Origin: UBA6055 sp965203755
Lineage (GTDB): Bacteria > Chloroflexota > Anaerolineae > Aggregatilineales > Phototrophicaceae
Assembly: GCA_965203755.1 (NCBI GenBank)
Contig: OZ241910.1
Span: forward strand, 2,232,001 to 2,296,000
Direction: 5' to 3'
Length of the DNA: 64,000 nt
Shown one piece after another: positions 42,568-50,008 of this stretch. A model generated the notes under the pieces. It was not told the DNA's origin and made no database searches. It saw only the letters and a program-made list of their open reading frames with translations. The position numbers and the translations under genes were made by a program. The first letter of the stretch is position 1; every line of letters begins with the position of its first letter.

Positions 42568-43401
42568 ATGCCGATTAAAGTTTATAAACCCACATCGCCG
42601 GGCCGCCGCGACATGACCGGGTACACTTTTGAGGAAATCACCAAGAAGAAGCCGGAACGCGCGCTGACGGTGGCTTTGCGTAAAAAGGGCGGCCGAAACA
42701 ATACCGGCCGGATTACGGTGCGTCATCGCGGCGGCGGTCACAAACGCCGCTATCGCCTGATTGATTTTAAGCGCAATAAAGAGGATTGCCGCGCCGAAGT
42801 GATTGCGATTGAATATGACCCCAATCGGTCGGCGCGCATCGCGCTGCTGCAATATGAGGATGGCGTGAAAAGTTACATTATTGCGCCGATGGGCGTTACG
42901 GTCGGGGATATGGTTGGCAATGGCGCCATGAGCAGCCTGCGTCCCGGCAATCATCGCGCGCTGAAGGACATTCCACTGGGCACGGTGGTGCATAACATCG
43001 AAATGCGTCCGGGCAAAGGCGGTCAGCTGGCGCGTTCCGCCGGCGCCTCGGCGCAGATTTTGGCTTCGGAGGGCAAATATGTCACCCTGCGTCTGCCAAG
43101 CGGCGAGATACGGATGATTCTGGAAACCTGCCGCGCGACTATCGGTCAGGTCGGCAATGCCGAGCATGCCAATGTCAAGCTAGGCAAGGCTGGTCGGCGG
43201 CGCTGGCTGGGCTGGCGGCCCACGGTGCGCGGTACGGCGATGGATCCGGCCAGCCATCCCCACGGCGGCGGTGAAGGCAAGTCCGGCATCGGCATGGCGG
43301 CGCCCAAAACACCCTGGGGCAAGAAGGCGCTGGGCGTGCGGACGCGCCGCAACAAGCGCACCAACGCATTTATCATCCGGCGGCGCGGCAAACGCCGTTA
43401 A
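42568..43401 (+). CDS. rplB: 50S ribosomal protein L2
   Basis: 277 residues, standard length. L2 is needed for subunit joining and peptidyl transfer. Typical segments: MPIKVYKPTSPGRRDM, RNNTGRITVRHRGGGHKRRYR (split), and the C-terminal WLGWRPTVRGTAMDPASHPHGGGEG (split) with the His implicated in activity. TAGGGGGG lies upstream of the ATG, 11 nt after rplW. Confidence 0.96.
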   Translation: MPIKVYKPTSPGRRDMTGYTFEEITKKKPERALTVALRKKGGRNNTGRITVRHRGGGHKRRYRLIDFKRNKEDCRAEVIAIEYDPNRSARIALLQYEDGVKSYIIAPMGVTVGDMVGNGAMSSLRPGNHRALKDIPLGTVVHNIEMRPGKGGQLARSAGASAQILASEGKYVTLRLPSGEIRMILETCRATIGQVGNAEHANVKLGKAGRRRWLGWRPTVRGTAMDPASHPHGGGEGKSGIGMAAPKTPWGKKALGVRTRRNKRTNAFIIRRRGKRR

Positions 43402-43418
43402 TGGCAGGAGAATAAACT

Positions 43419-43688
43419 ATGTCACGTTCATTGAAAAAGGGTTATTACATTAGCCCGAAGCTGCTTGACAAGGTGGATAAGCTCAACGAACAGAACAAAA
43501 AAGTCGTGATTCGCACCTGGAGCCGGGCAAGCACTATCTTCCCGCAGATGGTCGGGCATACCATCGCGGTGCATGATGGCCGCCGCCATGTACCCATCTA
43601 TATTACCGAAAATATGGTTGGTCATAAACTTGGCGAATTTGCGCCGACCCGCACCTTCCGCGGTCACATTGCCGATTCGAAGCGATAG
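43419..43688 (+). CDS. rpsS: 30S ribosomal protein S19
   Basis: 89 residues. S19 forms a head complex with S13. Family signatures MSRSLKKGYYISPKLL, TWSRASTIFPQMVGHTIAVH and GEFAPTRTFRGHI are clear. It follows rplB by 17 nt with GCAGGAG ahead of the ATG. Confidence 0.95.
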   Translation: MSRSLKKGYYISPKLLDKVDKLNEQNKKVVIRTWSRASTIFPQMVGHTIAVHDGRRHVPIYITENMVGHKLGEFAPTRTFRGHIADSKR

Positions 43689-43699
43689 GGGGCAGTCAA

Positions 43700-44044
43700 A
43701 TGGAAGTTCGCGCCATCGCGAAATATCTGCCGATCTCGCCGCGCAAGCTCCGGCTGGTGTGCGATAAAGTGCGCGGGATGGATGCACAAGAGGCGTTGAT
43801 TGTGCTGGACTATATGCCGCAAAAAGGCTCAAAGCTGGTGAGCAAGGCGCTGGCGTCGGCATTGGCAAACGCCAGGAACAATTTTGACCTCAATCCGGAT
43901 GAGATGTATGTTGCCAAGATTTATGCTGGGGACGGGCCAACATTGAAGCGCTTTAAGGCTGGCGCGCGCGGGCGCTATAAACCGCGTTTGAAACGCACAT
44001 CGCACTTGTGGGTGATTTTGGCAGAACGAGAGGAAGATGATTAA
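43700..44044 (+). CDS. rplV: 50S ribosomal protein L22
   Basis: 114 residues. L22 binds all 23S domains and its hairpin reaches into the exit tunnel. Signatures: YLPISPRKLRLVCDKVRGMD, ALASALANARNNFDLN, and the hairpin GPTLKRFKAGARGRYKPRLKRTSH (split). The stop (44042-44044) directly abuts the rpsC start. Confidence 0.95.
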   Translation: MEVRAIAKYLPISPRKLRLVCDKVRGMDAQEALIVLDYMPQKGSKLVSKALASALANARNNFDLNPDEMYVAKIYAGDGPTLKRFKAGARGRYKPRLKRTSHLWVILAEREEDD

Positions 44045-44734
44045 ATGGGTCGCAAGGTTCATCCCAAGGGCTTTCGTCTAAAGGTGATTCGTGAATGGGA
44101 CGCTCGCTGGTATGCAGAGGGTGACCGCTACGTTTCATTGTTGATGGAAGACCGTAAAATCCGTCAATACCTGAAAAAACAAACGGCTCGAGCCGGTGTC
44201 TCTGGCATTGAAATCGAGCGCCATCCGAACTTGGTGATTATTACCATCAATACGGTTCGGCCTGGTCTTATCATTGGCCGCAAGGGGGAGGAAGTCAAAA
44301 AACTCCGTCAAAGGCTGCAAGATATGACCGCCAAAAAAGTCAAGATCGAAGTCAGTGAAATCGAGAAGCCCGACCTTGATGCCACACTGGTTGCCGAAAA
44401 TGTAGCCTCGCAGCTTGTCCGCCGCATTGGTCACAGCCGGGCAATGAAACGAGCCATCATGCAGGCGATGCGTCAGGGCGCTGGCGGTATCCGCGTCGAA
44501 GTCAGCGGTCGTTTGGGCGGGTCGGATATGGCTCGCCGCGAATGGATGTTTGATGGCCGCGTCCCGCGCAATACTCTTAGGGCGGATATTGATTATGGCT
44601 TTGCGGAAGCGCTGACGACTTTTGGCCAGATTGGGGTCAAGGTTTGGATTTATAAAGGGGACATTTTGCCGGAAGAGAAGCAGGTTATCGGCATGCAGCG
44701 CCAAGTGGCACACGCGGGCCGGCGCCGGCGCTAG
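44045..44734 (+). CDS. rpsC: 30S ribosomal protein S3
   Basis: 229 residues. S3 lies at the mRNA entry channel. MGRKVHPKGFRLKVIREWDARWYAE (split) opens it; the KH domain has GLIIGRKGEEVKKLR, and the C-terminal domain has EVSGRLGGSDMARREWMFDGRVPRNTLRADIDYG (split). It begins immediately after rplV, using GAGGAAG inside rplV. The following spacer to rplP is unusually long and holds repeat copy B. Confidence 0.96.
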   Translation: MGRKVHPKGFRLKVIREWDARWYAEGDRYVSLLMEDRKIRQYLKKQTARAGVSGIEIERHPNLVIITINTVRPGLIIGRKGEEVKKLRQRLQDMTAKKVKIEVSEIEKPDLDATLVAENVASQLVRRIGHSRAMKRAIMQAMRQGAGGIRVEVSGRLGGSDMARREWMFDGRVPRNTLRADIDYGFAEALTTFGQIGVKVWIYKGDILPEEKQVIGMQRQVAHAGRRRR

Positions 44735-44738
44735 CTTT

Positions 44739-44810
44739 CTGCTTTGGCAGGCCGGGTTTGTTATTCTGTGTAAGCGCGGGATTGCCGCTCGTTCCCGCCG
44801 GGCGGGCTTC
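44739..44810 (+). repeat. dispersed ~72-nt repeat, copy B
   Basis: It fills most of the 95-nt rpsC-rplP spacer. Its reverse complement matches 57032-57103 (copy C) without gaps at 52 of 72 positions, and its right part matches copy A at 34 of 50. It contains an inverted GC-rich segment (CCCGCCGGGCGGG) at 44795-44807. It does not encode part of rpsC or rplP. Confidence 0.7.
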
Positions 44811-44829
44811 AGTTAAAGGAGCAATCTGT

Positions 44830-45264
44830 ATGTTGATGCCAAAACGAAGAAAATTTAACAAGCAAATGCGCGGGCGGATGCGCGGCAAAGCCAGCCGCGG
44901 CGCCGTCGTTCAATTTGGCGATTATGGCTTGCAGGCGTTGGAGCCGAGTTGGGTGACAAGCCGCCAGATCGAAGCCTGCCGCCGGGCGATGGTGCGCTAT
45001 ATTCGGCGGCGCGGCAAAGTTTGGATTCGCATCTTTCCCGATAAGCCGGTCACCCAAAAACCTGCCGAAACCCGGATGGGCAAGGGGAAGGGCTCGGTCG
45101 AAAAATGGGTCTGTGTGGTCAAACCGGGGCGTATTCTGTTCGAGATGAGCGGCGTTCCAGAAGCGGATGCTCGTGAAGCGCTGCGGCTCGCTTCGCACAA
45201 GCTGCCCATCAAAACCAAGTTTGTCAAACGTTTTGACCCGATTTCCGGCCGGGAGGTCAGCTAA
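44830..45264 (+). CDS. rplP: 50S ribosomal protein L16
   Basis: 144 residues. L16 contacts the A-site tRNA elbow. Start region MPKRRKFNKQMRGRM, then WVTSRQIEACRRAMVRYIRR and RMGKGKGSVEKWVCVVKPGRIL (split). ATG 44830 follows AAAGGAG by 8 nt; a second in-frame ATG three codons later (MPKRRKF) is also plausible. Upstream in-frame residues come from the repeat and are not part of the protein. Confidence 0.95.
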   Translation: MLMPKRRKFNKQMRGRMRGKASRGAVVQFGDYGLQALEPSWVTSRQIEACRRAMVRYIRRRGKVWIRIFPDKPVTQKPAETRMGKGKGSVEKWVCVVKPGRILFEMSGVPEADAREALRLASHKLPIKTKFVKRFDPISGREVS

Positions 45265-45497
45265 TGTATATTGATGAGATCCGCGAAATGTCAACCGACG
45301 CGATTTTGGATGCGATTGAGGATTTGAAGGTTGAGATGTACACCTATCGCATTCAAAAAGAGTCCGGCGAATTGCAGGATACGACCTTATTCCGCAAGAC
45401 TCGCCGTGACATTGCTCGTCTCAAGACGGCGCTGCGCGAGCGCGAACTGGCGGCGGAGCTTGTATCGACAGAGAGGGGAGCAGAAGATGGCGAATAA
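45264..45497 (+). CDS. rpmC: 50S ribosomal protein L29
   Basis: 77 residues. L29 is a two-helix protein near the tunnel exit. It has the family core LKVEMYTYRIQKESGELQDT and RKTRRDIARLKTALRER. The start A is the last base of the rplP stop (TAATG), and the end overlaps rpsQ by 11 nt, so all three are coupled. Its last residues (STERGAEDGE) are unconserved. Confidence 0.93.
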   Translation: MYIDEIREMSTDAILDAIEDLKVEMYTYRIQKESGELQDTTLFRKTRRDIARLKTALRERELAAELVSTERGAEDGE

Positions 45498-45747
45498 GCG
45501 CAAACGGCTGGTTGGCAGGGTTGTCAGCGACAAGATGCAGAAAACGGTGGTGGTTGCGATTGAAAACCGCAAGATGCACCCGATTTATCGGAAGGTTGTT
45601 CCGTCGACCAAGAAGGTGATGGCGCATGATGAAACCGGCGCCAGAATCGGGGCCTGGGTTCGCATTGTCGCCAGCCGCCCGATGAGCAAACGCAAGCGCT
45701 GGGTCGTCGAAGCCGTGCTTGAACAGCCGGATGTGCTGGAATCATAA
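45487..45747 (+). CDS. rpsQ: 30S ribosomal protein S17
   Basis: 86 residues. S17 is an OB-fold primary 16S-binding protein. Core: LVGRVVSDKMQKTVVVAIEN, HPIYRKVVPSTKKVMAHDE and RIVASRPMSKRKRW. ATG 45487 is inside the end of rpmC and is preceded by AGAGGGGAG. The frame is open upstream but without S17-like residues. Confidence 0.95.
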   Translation: MANKRKRLVGRVVSDKMQKTVVVAIENRKMHPIYRKVVPSTKKVMAHDETGARIGAWVRIVASRPMSKRKRWVVEAVLEQPDVLES

Positions 45748-45759
45748 GGAGAGTCAACG

Positions 45760-46131
45760 ATGATTCAGACAGAATCACGTTTGAAAATCGCTGATAACAG
45801 CGGCGCGCAGGAAATTCTGGTTATCCGCGTTCTGGGCGGCTCCAAGGTGAAATACGGCTATGTAGGTGATATTGTGGTTGGAACGGTCAAATCGGCGTCG
45901 ACCACCGGCGGCATCAAAAAAGGGCAGCTGGTCCGCGCGGTCATTGTCCGCACGCATAAAGAATATCGCCGTGCCGATGGCTCGACCATCCGCTTTGACG
46001 ACAATGCCGCCGTTGTGCTGGCCGAGGATCTGGAAAATCCACGCGGTACCCGCGTCTTTGGTCCGGTTGCGCGTGAATTGCGGGACAAGGGATTTATGAA
46101 AATTGTATCGCTTGCGCCCGAAACGTTATAA
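45760..46131 (+). CDS. rplN: 50S ribosomal protein L14
   Basis: 123 residues, standard. L14 forms part of an intersubunit bridge. It begins MIQTESRLKIADNSGAQE and has the KGQLVRAVIVRTHKEYRR and DNAAVVLAEDLENPRGTRVFGPVAREL (split) signatures. TAAGGAGAG precedes the ATG. Confidence 0.96.
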   Translation: MIQTESRLKIADNSGAQEILVIRVLGGSKVKYGYVGDIVVGTVKSASTTGGIKKGQLVRAVIVRTHKEYRRADGSTIRFDDNAAVVLAEDLENPRGTRVFGPVARELRDKGFMKIVSLAPETL

Positions 46132-46145
46132 GCGAGGTAAGCAAA

Positions 46146-46472
46146 ATGCAGCGAGTGAAACAGGGTGATACCGTCGAGGTCATTGCGGGTAAAGACAAGG
46201 GCTTGCGCGGCGAGGTTGTCCGCGTTTTGCGGAAGAAGGACCGCGTGATTGTCAACGGCGTCAACATTATGAAACGTCATCAAAAAGAACGGCCGGCGCC
46301 CGGCGGGCAGCGGATCCCGGCGCAGATTGTCGAGTTTGAAGCGCCGCTTCATCTGTCCAATGTCATGGTTGTCTGTGGCAACTGTGACGAAAAGACCCGC
46401 GTCGGCTATCGCGTGACTGCCGATGGCTTCAAAACGCGTTATTGCAAAAAATGCGATGGCAATATCGAGTAG
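46146..46472 (+). CDS. rplX: 50S ribosomal protein L24 (zinc-ribbon type)
   Basis: 108 residues. L24 starts 50S assembly. The KOW motif is VKQGDTVEVIAGKDKGLRGEV (split; residues 4-24). The C-terminus keeps both cysteine pairs, VVCGNCDE and RYCKKCDG, a C4 zinc ribbon present in many but not all bacterial L24 proteins. Together with S14 and L36 here it indicates a zinc-type ribosomal protein set. Confidence 0.95.
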   Translation: MQRVKQGDTVEVIAGKDKGLRGEVVRVLRKKDRVIVNGVNIMKRHQKERPAPGGQRIPAQIVEFEAPLHLSNVMVVCGNCDEKTRVGYRVTADGFKTRYCKKCDGNIE

Positions 46473-46491
46473 AGACCGAGCGAGGCGCAGT

Positions 46492-47034
46492 ATGGAAAAC
46501 CGCATGTACACCCGCTATCAGGAAGAGGTTGTCCCGGCTTTGAAAGCCGAGTTTGGCTATACCAATCCGATGCAGGTGCCGACTATCAGCAAGATCACGC
46601 TCAATATCGGCGTCGGCGAAGCGATTGATGAACCCAAGTCGCTGGATGGCGCTGTCGAGGACTTGAAAACCATTACCGGACAGCAGCCGATTGTCACCCG
46701 CGCCAAGAAAAGCATCGCAAGCTACAAATTGCGCGAAGGCCGGGCGATTGGCGCCAAGGTTACCCTGCGTAAACAGCGAATGTGGGCGCTTTATGACCGC
46801 CTGGTCAACATTGCCCTGCCTCGCATCCGCGACTTCCGCGGCGTCCCTGCCAAGCTGGACGGCCGTGGCAATTACACGGTTGGCCTGCGAGAACAGCTTG
46901 TCTTCCCGGAAATTGACTTTGACAAAATTGACAAAGTTCGCGGGATGGAAATCACGATTGTTACCACCGCGCAAACCGATGAGGAAGGCCGCCGCTTATT
47001 GTCACTGCTTGGTATGCCTTTTCAGGCAAATTAG
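46492..47034 (+). CDS. rplE: 50S ribosomal protein L5
   Basis: 180 residues. L5 binds 5S rRNA and contacts the P-site tRNA. Signatures: NPMQVPTISKITLNIGVGEA (49-68 of the longer frame), TGQQPIVTRAKKSIASYKLREG (split), VALPRIRDFRG-type segment NIALPRIRDFRGVP and FPEIDFDKIDKVRGMEI. ATG 46492 gives MENRMYTRYQEEV; GGCGCAG lies upstream, a weak ribosome-binding site. Confidence 0.95.
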   Translation: MENRMYTRYQEEVVPALKAEFGYTNPMQVPTISKITLNIGVGEAIDEPKSLDGAVEDLKTITGQQPIVTRAKKSIASYKLREGRAIGAKVTLRKQRMWALYDRLVNIALPRIRDFRGVPAKLDGRGNYTVGLREQLVFPEIDFDKIDKVRGMEITIVTTAQTDEEGRRLLSLLGMPFQAN

Positions 47035-47044
47035 AGAGGATTGT

Positions 47045-47227
47045 ATGGCAAAGAAATGTATGCAGTATCGGGAAGAGCGGCGCAAATACAGGGTACGCGT
47101 CCGCAATCGCTGTAAAGTGTGCGGTCGTCCGCGCGGCTATCTTCGCCGCTTTGGCCTGTGCCGGATTTGCTTCCGCGAAATGGCATTGGAAGGCGAGATT
47201 CCCGGCGTTGTGAAGTCAAGTTGGTAG
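47045..47227 (+). CDS. rpsN: 30S ribosomal protein S14, zinc (type Z)
   Basis: 60 residues, the length of the zinc-binding S14 form. Cys pairs CKVCGRPRG and LCRICFRE give the C4 site. Starts MAKKCMQYREERRKYRVRVR and ends GVVKSSW, a classic S14 C-terminus. It starts 10 nt after rplE with AGAGGA ahead, and its stop overlaps the ribosome-binding site (AGGAGGT) of rpsH. Confidence 0.95.
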   Translation: MAKKCMQYREERRKYRVRVRNRCKVCGRPRGYLRRFGLCRICFREMALEGEIPGVVKSSW

Positions 47228-47238
47228 GAGGTGGTTGC

Positions 47239-47652
47239 GTGTCGAATGTAACGAATGATCCCATTGCGGATATGCTGACTCGCGTTCGCAATGCGCTGAC
47301 AGCCGGCAAGCTGGCGGTTATTGTACCCAAATCGAAAATCAAGGTAGAGATTGCTCGCATCCTCAAGGAAGAGGGTTTTATTGAAGATTTTTCGATAGGC
47401 GAGGAAAGCCCGGTGCCATTGATTCGCGTTCAACTCAAGTATTTCGGCCCTCGCCGTGATCGGTGCCCGGTGATTACGCAGCTGCGAAGAATCAGCAAGC
47501 CGGGCCGGCGCGTCTATCGCAAACGGAGTGAACTGCCGATTGTCTTGAGCGGCACCGGCATTGCGATTGTGACGACTCCCAAAGGTGTGATGACGGCGCA
47601 GCAGGCGCGGCGCAATGGCGTTGGCGGCGAAGTCCTGTGTTATATCTGGTAG
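47239..47652 (+). CDS. rpsH: 30S ribosomal protein S8
   Basis: 137 residues. S8 organises the central domain of 16S rRNA and in E. coli represses the spc operon. Signatures: NDPIADMLTRVRNALTAGK (split from VPKSKIKVEIARILKEEGFI) and the C-terminal GTGIAIVTTPKGVMTAQQARRNGVGGEVL (split). The start is GTG at 47239, supported by a strong AGGAGGT 6 nt upstream that overlaps the rpsN stop. Confidence 0.95.
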   Translation: MSNVTNDPIADMLTRVRNALTAGKLAVIVPKSKIKVEIARILKEEGFIEDFSIGEESPVPLIRVQLKYFGPRRDRCPVITQLRRISKPGRRVYRKRSELPIVLSGTGIAIVTTPKGVMTAQQARRNGVGGEVLCYIW

Positions 47653-47668
47653 GAGAAGGGAAACCATC

Positions 47669-48217
47669 ATGTCACGCATTGGCAAGCAGCCGATAGCGCT
47701 GCCCGACAAAGTGACCGTCAAGATTGAAAAAACGTCTGTCACCGTCAAGGGCCCCAAAGGCGAACTGTCCCGGGATTTCAGCCCGGATATGGCGATTAAA
47801 CAGAATAACGGGCTGCTGGTTGTGGAACGGCCGTCGGATTTGCGTCATCACAAGGCATTGCATGGCTTGACCCGCGCTTTACTGGCTAATATGGTGACGG
47901 GTGTGTCTCAAGGATTCCGCAAGACCCTGCAAATTCAAGGTGTTGGCTATCAGGCATCCTTGCAGGGAAGGAACTTGCAGCTGCGGCTGGGGCATTCGCA
48001 TGAAGTGGTTGTCGAGCCGCCGCCGGATATCGTATTTGATGTGCCCAAGGAATCGCGCGGGACGATTATTCATGTGGATGGCATCGACAAGCAGGTTGTT
48101 GGACAGATTGCGGCCGATATTCGCGGCTGGCGTCCGCCTGAACCCTACAAAGGCAAAGGCGTTCGCTATCTGGGTGAATACGTCCGCCGTAAAGCTGGCA
48201 AAGCCGGCAAGAAATAG
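47669..48217 (+). CDS. rplF: 50S ribosomal protein L6
   Basis: 182 residues. L6 lies near the factor-binding region. MSRIGKQPIALPDKV opens it; GVGYQASLQGRNLQLRLGHSH (split) and the C-terminal EPYKGKGVRYLGEYVRRKAGKAGKK (split) are typical. AGGAGAAGG precedes the ATG. Confidence 0.96.
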   Translation: MSRIGKQPIALPDKVTVKIEKTSVTVKGPKGELSRDFSPDMAIKQNNGLLVVERPSDLRHHKALHGLTRALLANMVTGVSQGFRKTLQIQGVGYQASLQGRNLQLRLGHSHEVVVEPPPDIVFDVPKESRGTIIHVDGIDKQVVGQIAADIRGWRPPEPYKGKGVRYLGEYVRRKAGKAGKK

Positions 48218-48229
48218 AGGTATGGGGGA

Positions 48230-48604
48230 ATGGCTGATATCACAGGACGCAAAAAGGTTCTCGCCCGCAAGCGCCGGCATCGGCGGGTACGCCGGCGCGT
48301 GTCAGGCACATCGCTTCGGCCGCGGATGAATATCTTCCGCAGCAACCGCAACATCTTCGTTCAAATGATTGATGATGTTGATGGTCGGACCTTGGTATCC
48401 TGTTCGACTATTGATAAAGAGGTTGCGCCGAAGCTGGCAGACCTTAGCAAGGTTGAGGCGGCAAAGATTGTGGGACAAACGGTTGCCGAACGCGCCAAAG
48501 AGGCGGGCATCACCACGGTGGTTTTTGATCGGGGTGGATTCAAGTACACCGGTCGGGTGGCGGCAGTGGCGCAGGCTGCCCGCGAAGCCGGATTGAAATT
48601 ATAA
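48230..48604 (+). CDS. rplR: 50S ribosomal protein L18
   Basis: 124 residues. L18 binds 5S rRNA with L5. Signatures: RRVSGTSLRPRMNIFRSNRN, YVQ-type segment IFVQMIDDVDGRTLVSCST, VAERAKEAGITTVVFDRGGFKYTGRV (split) and the end AAREAGLKL. ATATGGGGGA lies ahead of the ATG, 12 nt after rplF. Confidence 0.95.
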   Translation: MADITGRKKVLARKRRHRRVRRRVSGTSLRPRMNIFRSNRNIFVQMIDDVDGRTLVSCSTIDKEVAPKLADLSKVEAAKIVGQTVAERAKEAGITTVVFDRGGFKYTGRVAAVAQAAREAGLKL

Positions 48605-48618
48605 GCGTGGAGTTGAAA

Positions 48619-49182
48619 ATGGCAGAAAGCAGACGACGGGGACCGCGCAAAAGGCAGGACGAGCGCGATGAACTGGATGAACGGGTAGTCGATATTCGCC
48701 GGGTTGCCAAGGTGATCAAGGGGGGACGCCGTTTTGCCTTCCGCACCGTTGTGGTGGTCGGCGACAACAGGGGCAGCATTGGCGTCGGGATTGGCAAGGC
48801 GCGGGCGGTGCCGGACAGCATCCGCAAAGCTGCCGAACGCGCCCGCCGCAACATCGAACAGGTGTCGCTTTCGGGTACGACGATTCCCTATACTGTAACG
48901 GGACGCCACGGCGGCGCGCGGGTTCTGCTCAAGCCGGCGGCGCCGGGGACCGGTGTGATTGCTGGCGGCGGGGTCCGGGCGGTGCTGGAAGCGGTCGGGG
49001 TACGGAATATCCTGACAAAAAGCCAGGGCAGCGCAAACCTGCTGAATGTGACGATGGCGACGCTGGACGGGCTCAAACAGTTACGCAGCGCCGAAGATCT
49101 GGCTCGGATGCGCGGCAAGCAAATCCATGAAGTCGCGCCGGTCTGGGAGCGCCGCGCCGAAAGGGAGGGGCAAAGATCGTGA
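48619..49182 (+). CDS. rpsE: 30S ribosomal protein S5
   Basis: 187 residues. S5 works with S4 at the mRNA entrance and in decoding accuracy. Signatures: RVAKVIKGGRRFAFRTVVVVG (split), GSIGVGIGKARAVPDSIRKA, VTGRHGGARVLLKPAAPGTGVIAGGGVRAVLE (split). ATG 48619 has GGAG at a 6-nt gap; an upstream GTG at 48607 in frame would add MELK and is less likely. Note that its partner S4 (rpsD) is not encoded in this cluster. Confidence 0.95.
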   Translation: MAESRRRGPRKRQDERDELDERVVDIRRVAKVIKGGRRFAFRTVVVVGDNRGSIGVGIGKARAVPDSIRKAAERARRNIEQVSLSGTTIPYTVTGRHGGARVLLKPAAPGTGVIAGGGVRAVLEAVGVRNILTKSQGSANLLNVTMATLDGLKQLRSAEDLARMRGKQIHEVAPVWERRAEREGQRS

Positions 49183-49379
49183 GTGGACAAGGGGGCAAAC
49201 TGTTGAAAATCACACTCGTGAAAAGCCCGACTGGTTACAGCGGCAAGCAAAAAGCGACTATCAAATCGCTGGGGCTGCGGCGAATGGGACGGAGCGTGCT
49301 TATTGGCGATGCGCCTCAAATTCGAGGGATGATCGCCAAGGTCAGCCATTTGGTGGAAGTCGAAGAGGTCAGTGAATAA
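49179..49379 (+). CDS. rpmD: 50S ribosomal protein L30
   Basis: 66 residues. L30 is a small, non-essential 23S-binding protein. Core: LKITLVKSPTGYSGKQKATI and LGLRRMGRSVLIGDAPQIRGMIAKV (split). The start is GTG at 49179, overlapping the rpsE stop (GTGA) with AAGGGAGGGG ahead; the stop overlaps the rplO start (TAATG). Both junctions point to coupling. Confidence 0.93.
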   Translation: MSGQGGKLLKITLVKSPTGYSGKQKATIKSLGLRRMGRSVLIGDAPQIRGMIAKVSHLVEVEEVSE

Positions 49380-49906
49380 TGAAGCTGCATGATTTGAAGC
49401 CGGATGCCGGCTCAAAGCGCAAGCGGACGCGTGTCGGCCGGGGTATTGCCGCTGGTAAAGGCAAGACAGCTGGACGCGGCAACAAAGGCCAGGGATCCCG
49501 CAGCGGCGGTGGCAAGGGCCCCTATTTTGAGGGTGGACAGCTGCCCTTGGTTCGCCGTCTGCCGTTCAAACGCGGCTTTACCAATATCTTTGGCATCCGC
49601 TATCAGGAAGTGAATGTGGATATGCTCGAAGCCCGCTTTGACGACGGCGCCGTTGTCAATGGCGAATCGCTACGGGGGGTTGGTCTGGTGCGCGATGCCA
49701 ATAAACCCATCAAGGTGCTTGGGCGCGGTGAACTGGACAAGAAGCTGGAAGTTCATGCCAATAAGTTCAGCAAAAGCGCCGCCGAGAAAATCGAAAAAGC
49801 CGGTGGCAGTGTCAATCAGCATGCGCTGAAAGTGACCGGCGCGCGGGCGACGGTGAAGAAACTCCGTAAAGTGGATCTGGAACGTCTTTACGGCGATGCC
49901 GAGTAA
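49379..49906 (+). CDS. rplO: 50S ribosomal protein L15
   Basis: 175 residues, somewhat longer than the usual ~145-150; the extra length is in the C-terminal half (KKLEVHANKFSKSAAEKIEK region). L15 is a late-assembly 23S-binding protein. N-terminal Gly/Arg/Lys-rich signature RTRVGRGIAAGKGKTAGRG and GPYFEGGQLPLVRRLPFKRGF (split) are clear. It shares its first base with the rpmD stop. Confidence 0.95.
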   Translation: MKLHDLKPDAGSKRKRTRVGRGIAAGKGKTAGRGNKGQGSRSGGGKGPYFEGGQLPLVRRLPFKRGFTNIFGIRYQEVNVDMLEARFDDGAVVNGESLRGVGLVRDANKPIKVLGRGELDKKLEVHANKFSKSAAEKIEKAGGSVNQHALKVTGARATVKKLRKVDLERLYGDAE

Positions 49907-50008
49907 TGGTGTATGAAAGGCTGGCTTGCGGCTACCAAATCGCGGCGGCTTGCATTACAGTGACAGCAGCGCAGTACAACGATCATAAATGATGAGGAAT
50001 GAGTTCCT

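Noticed and set aside
49950..49980. Promoter before secY (TTGCAT, TACAAC)
   Set aside because: The 19-nt spacer and poor -10 make it indistinguishable from background.
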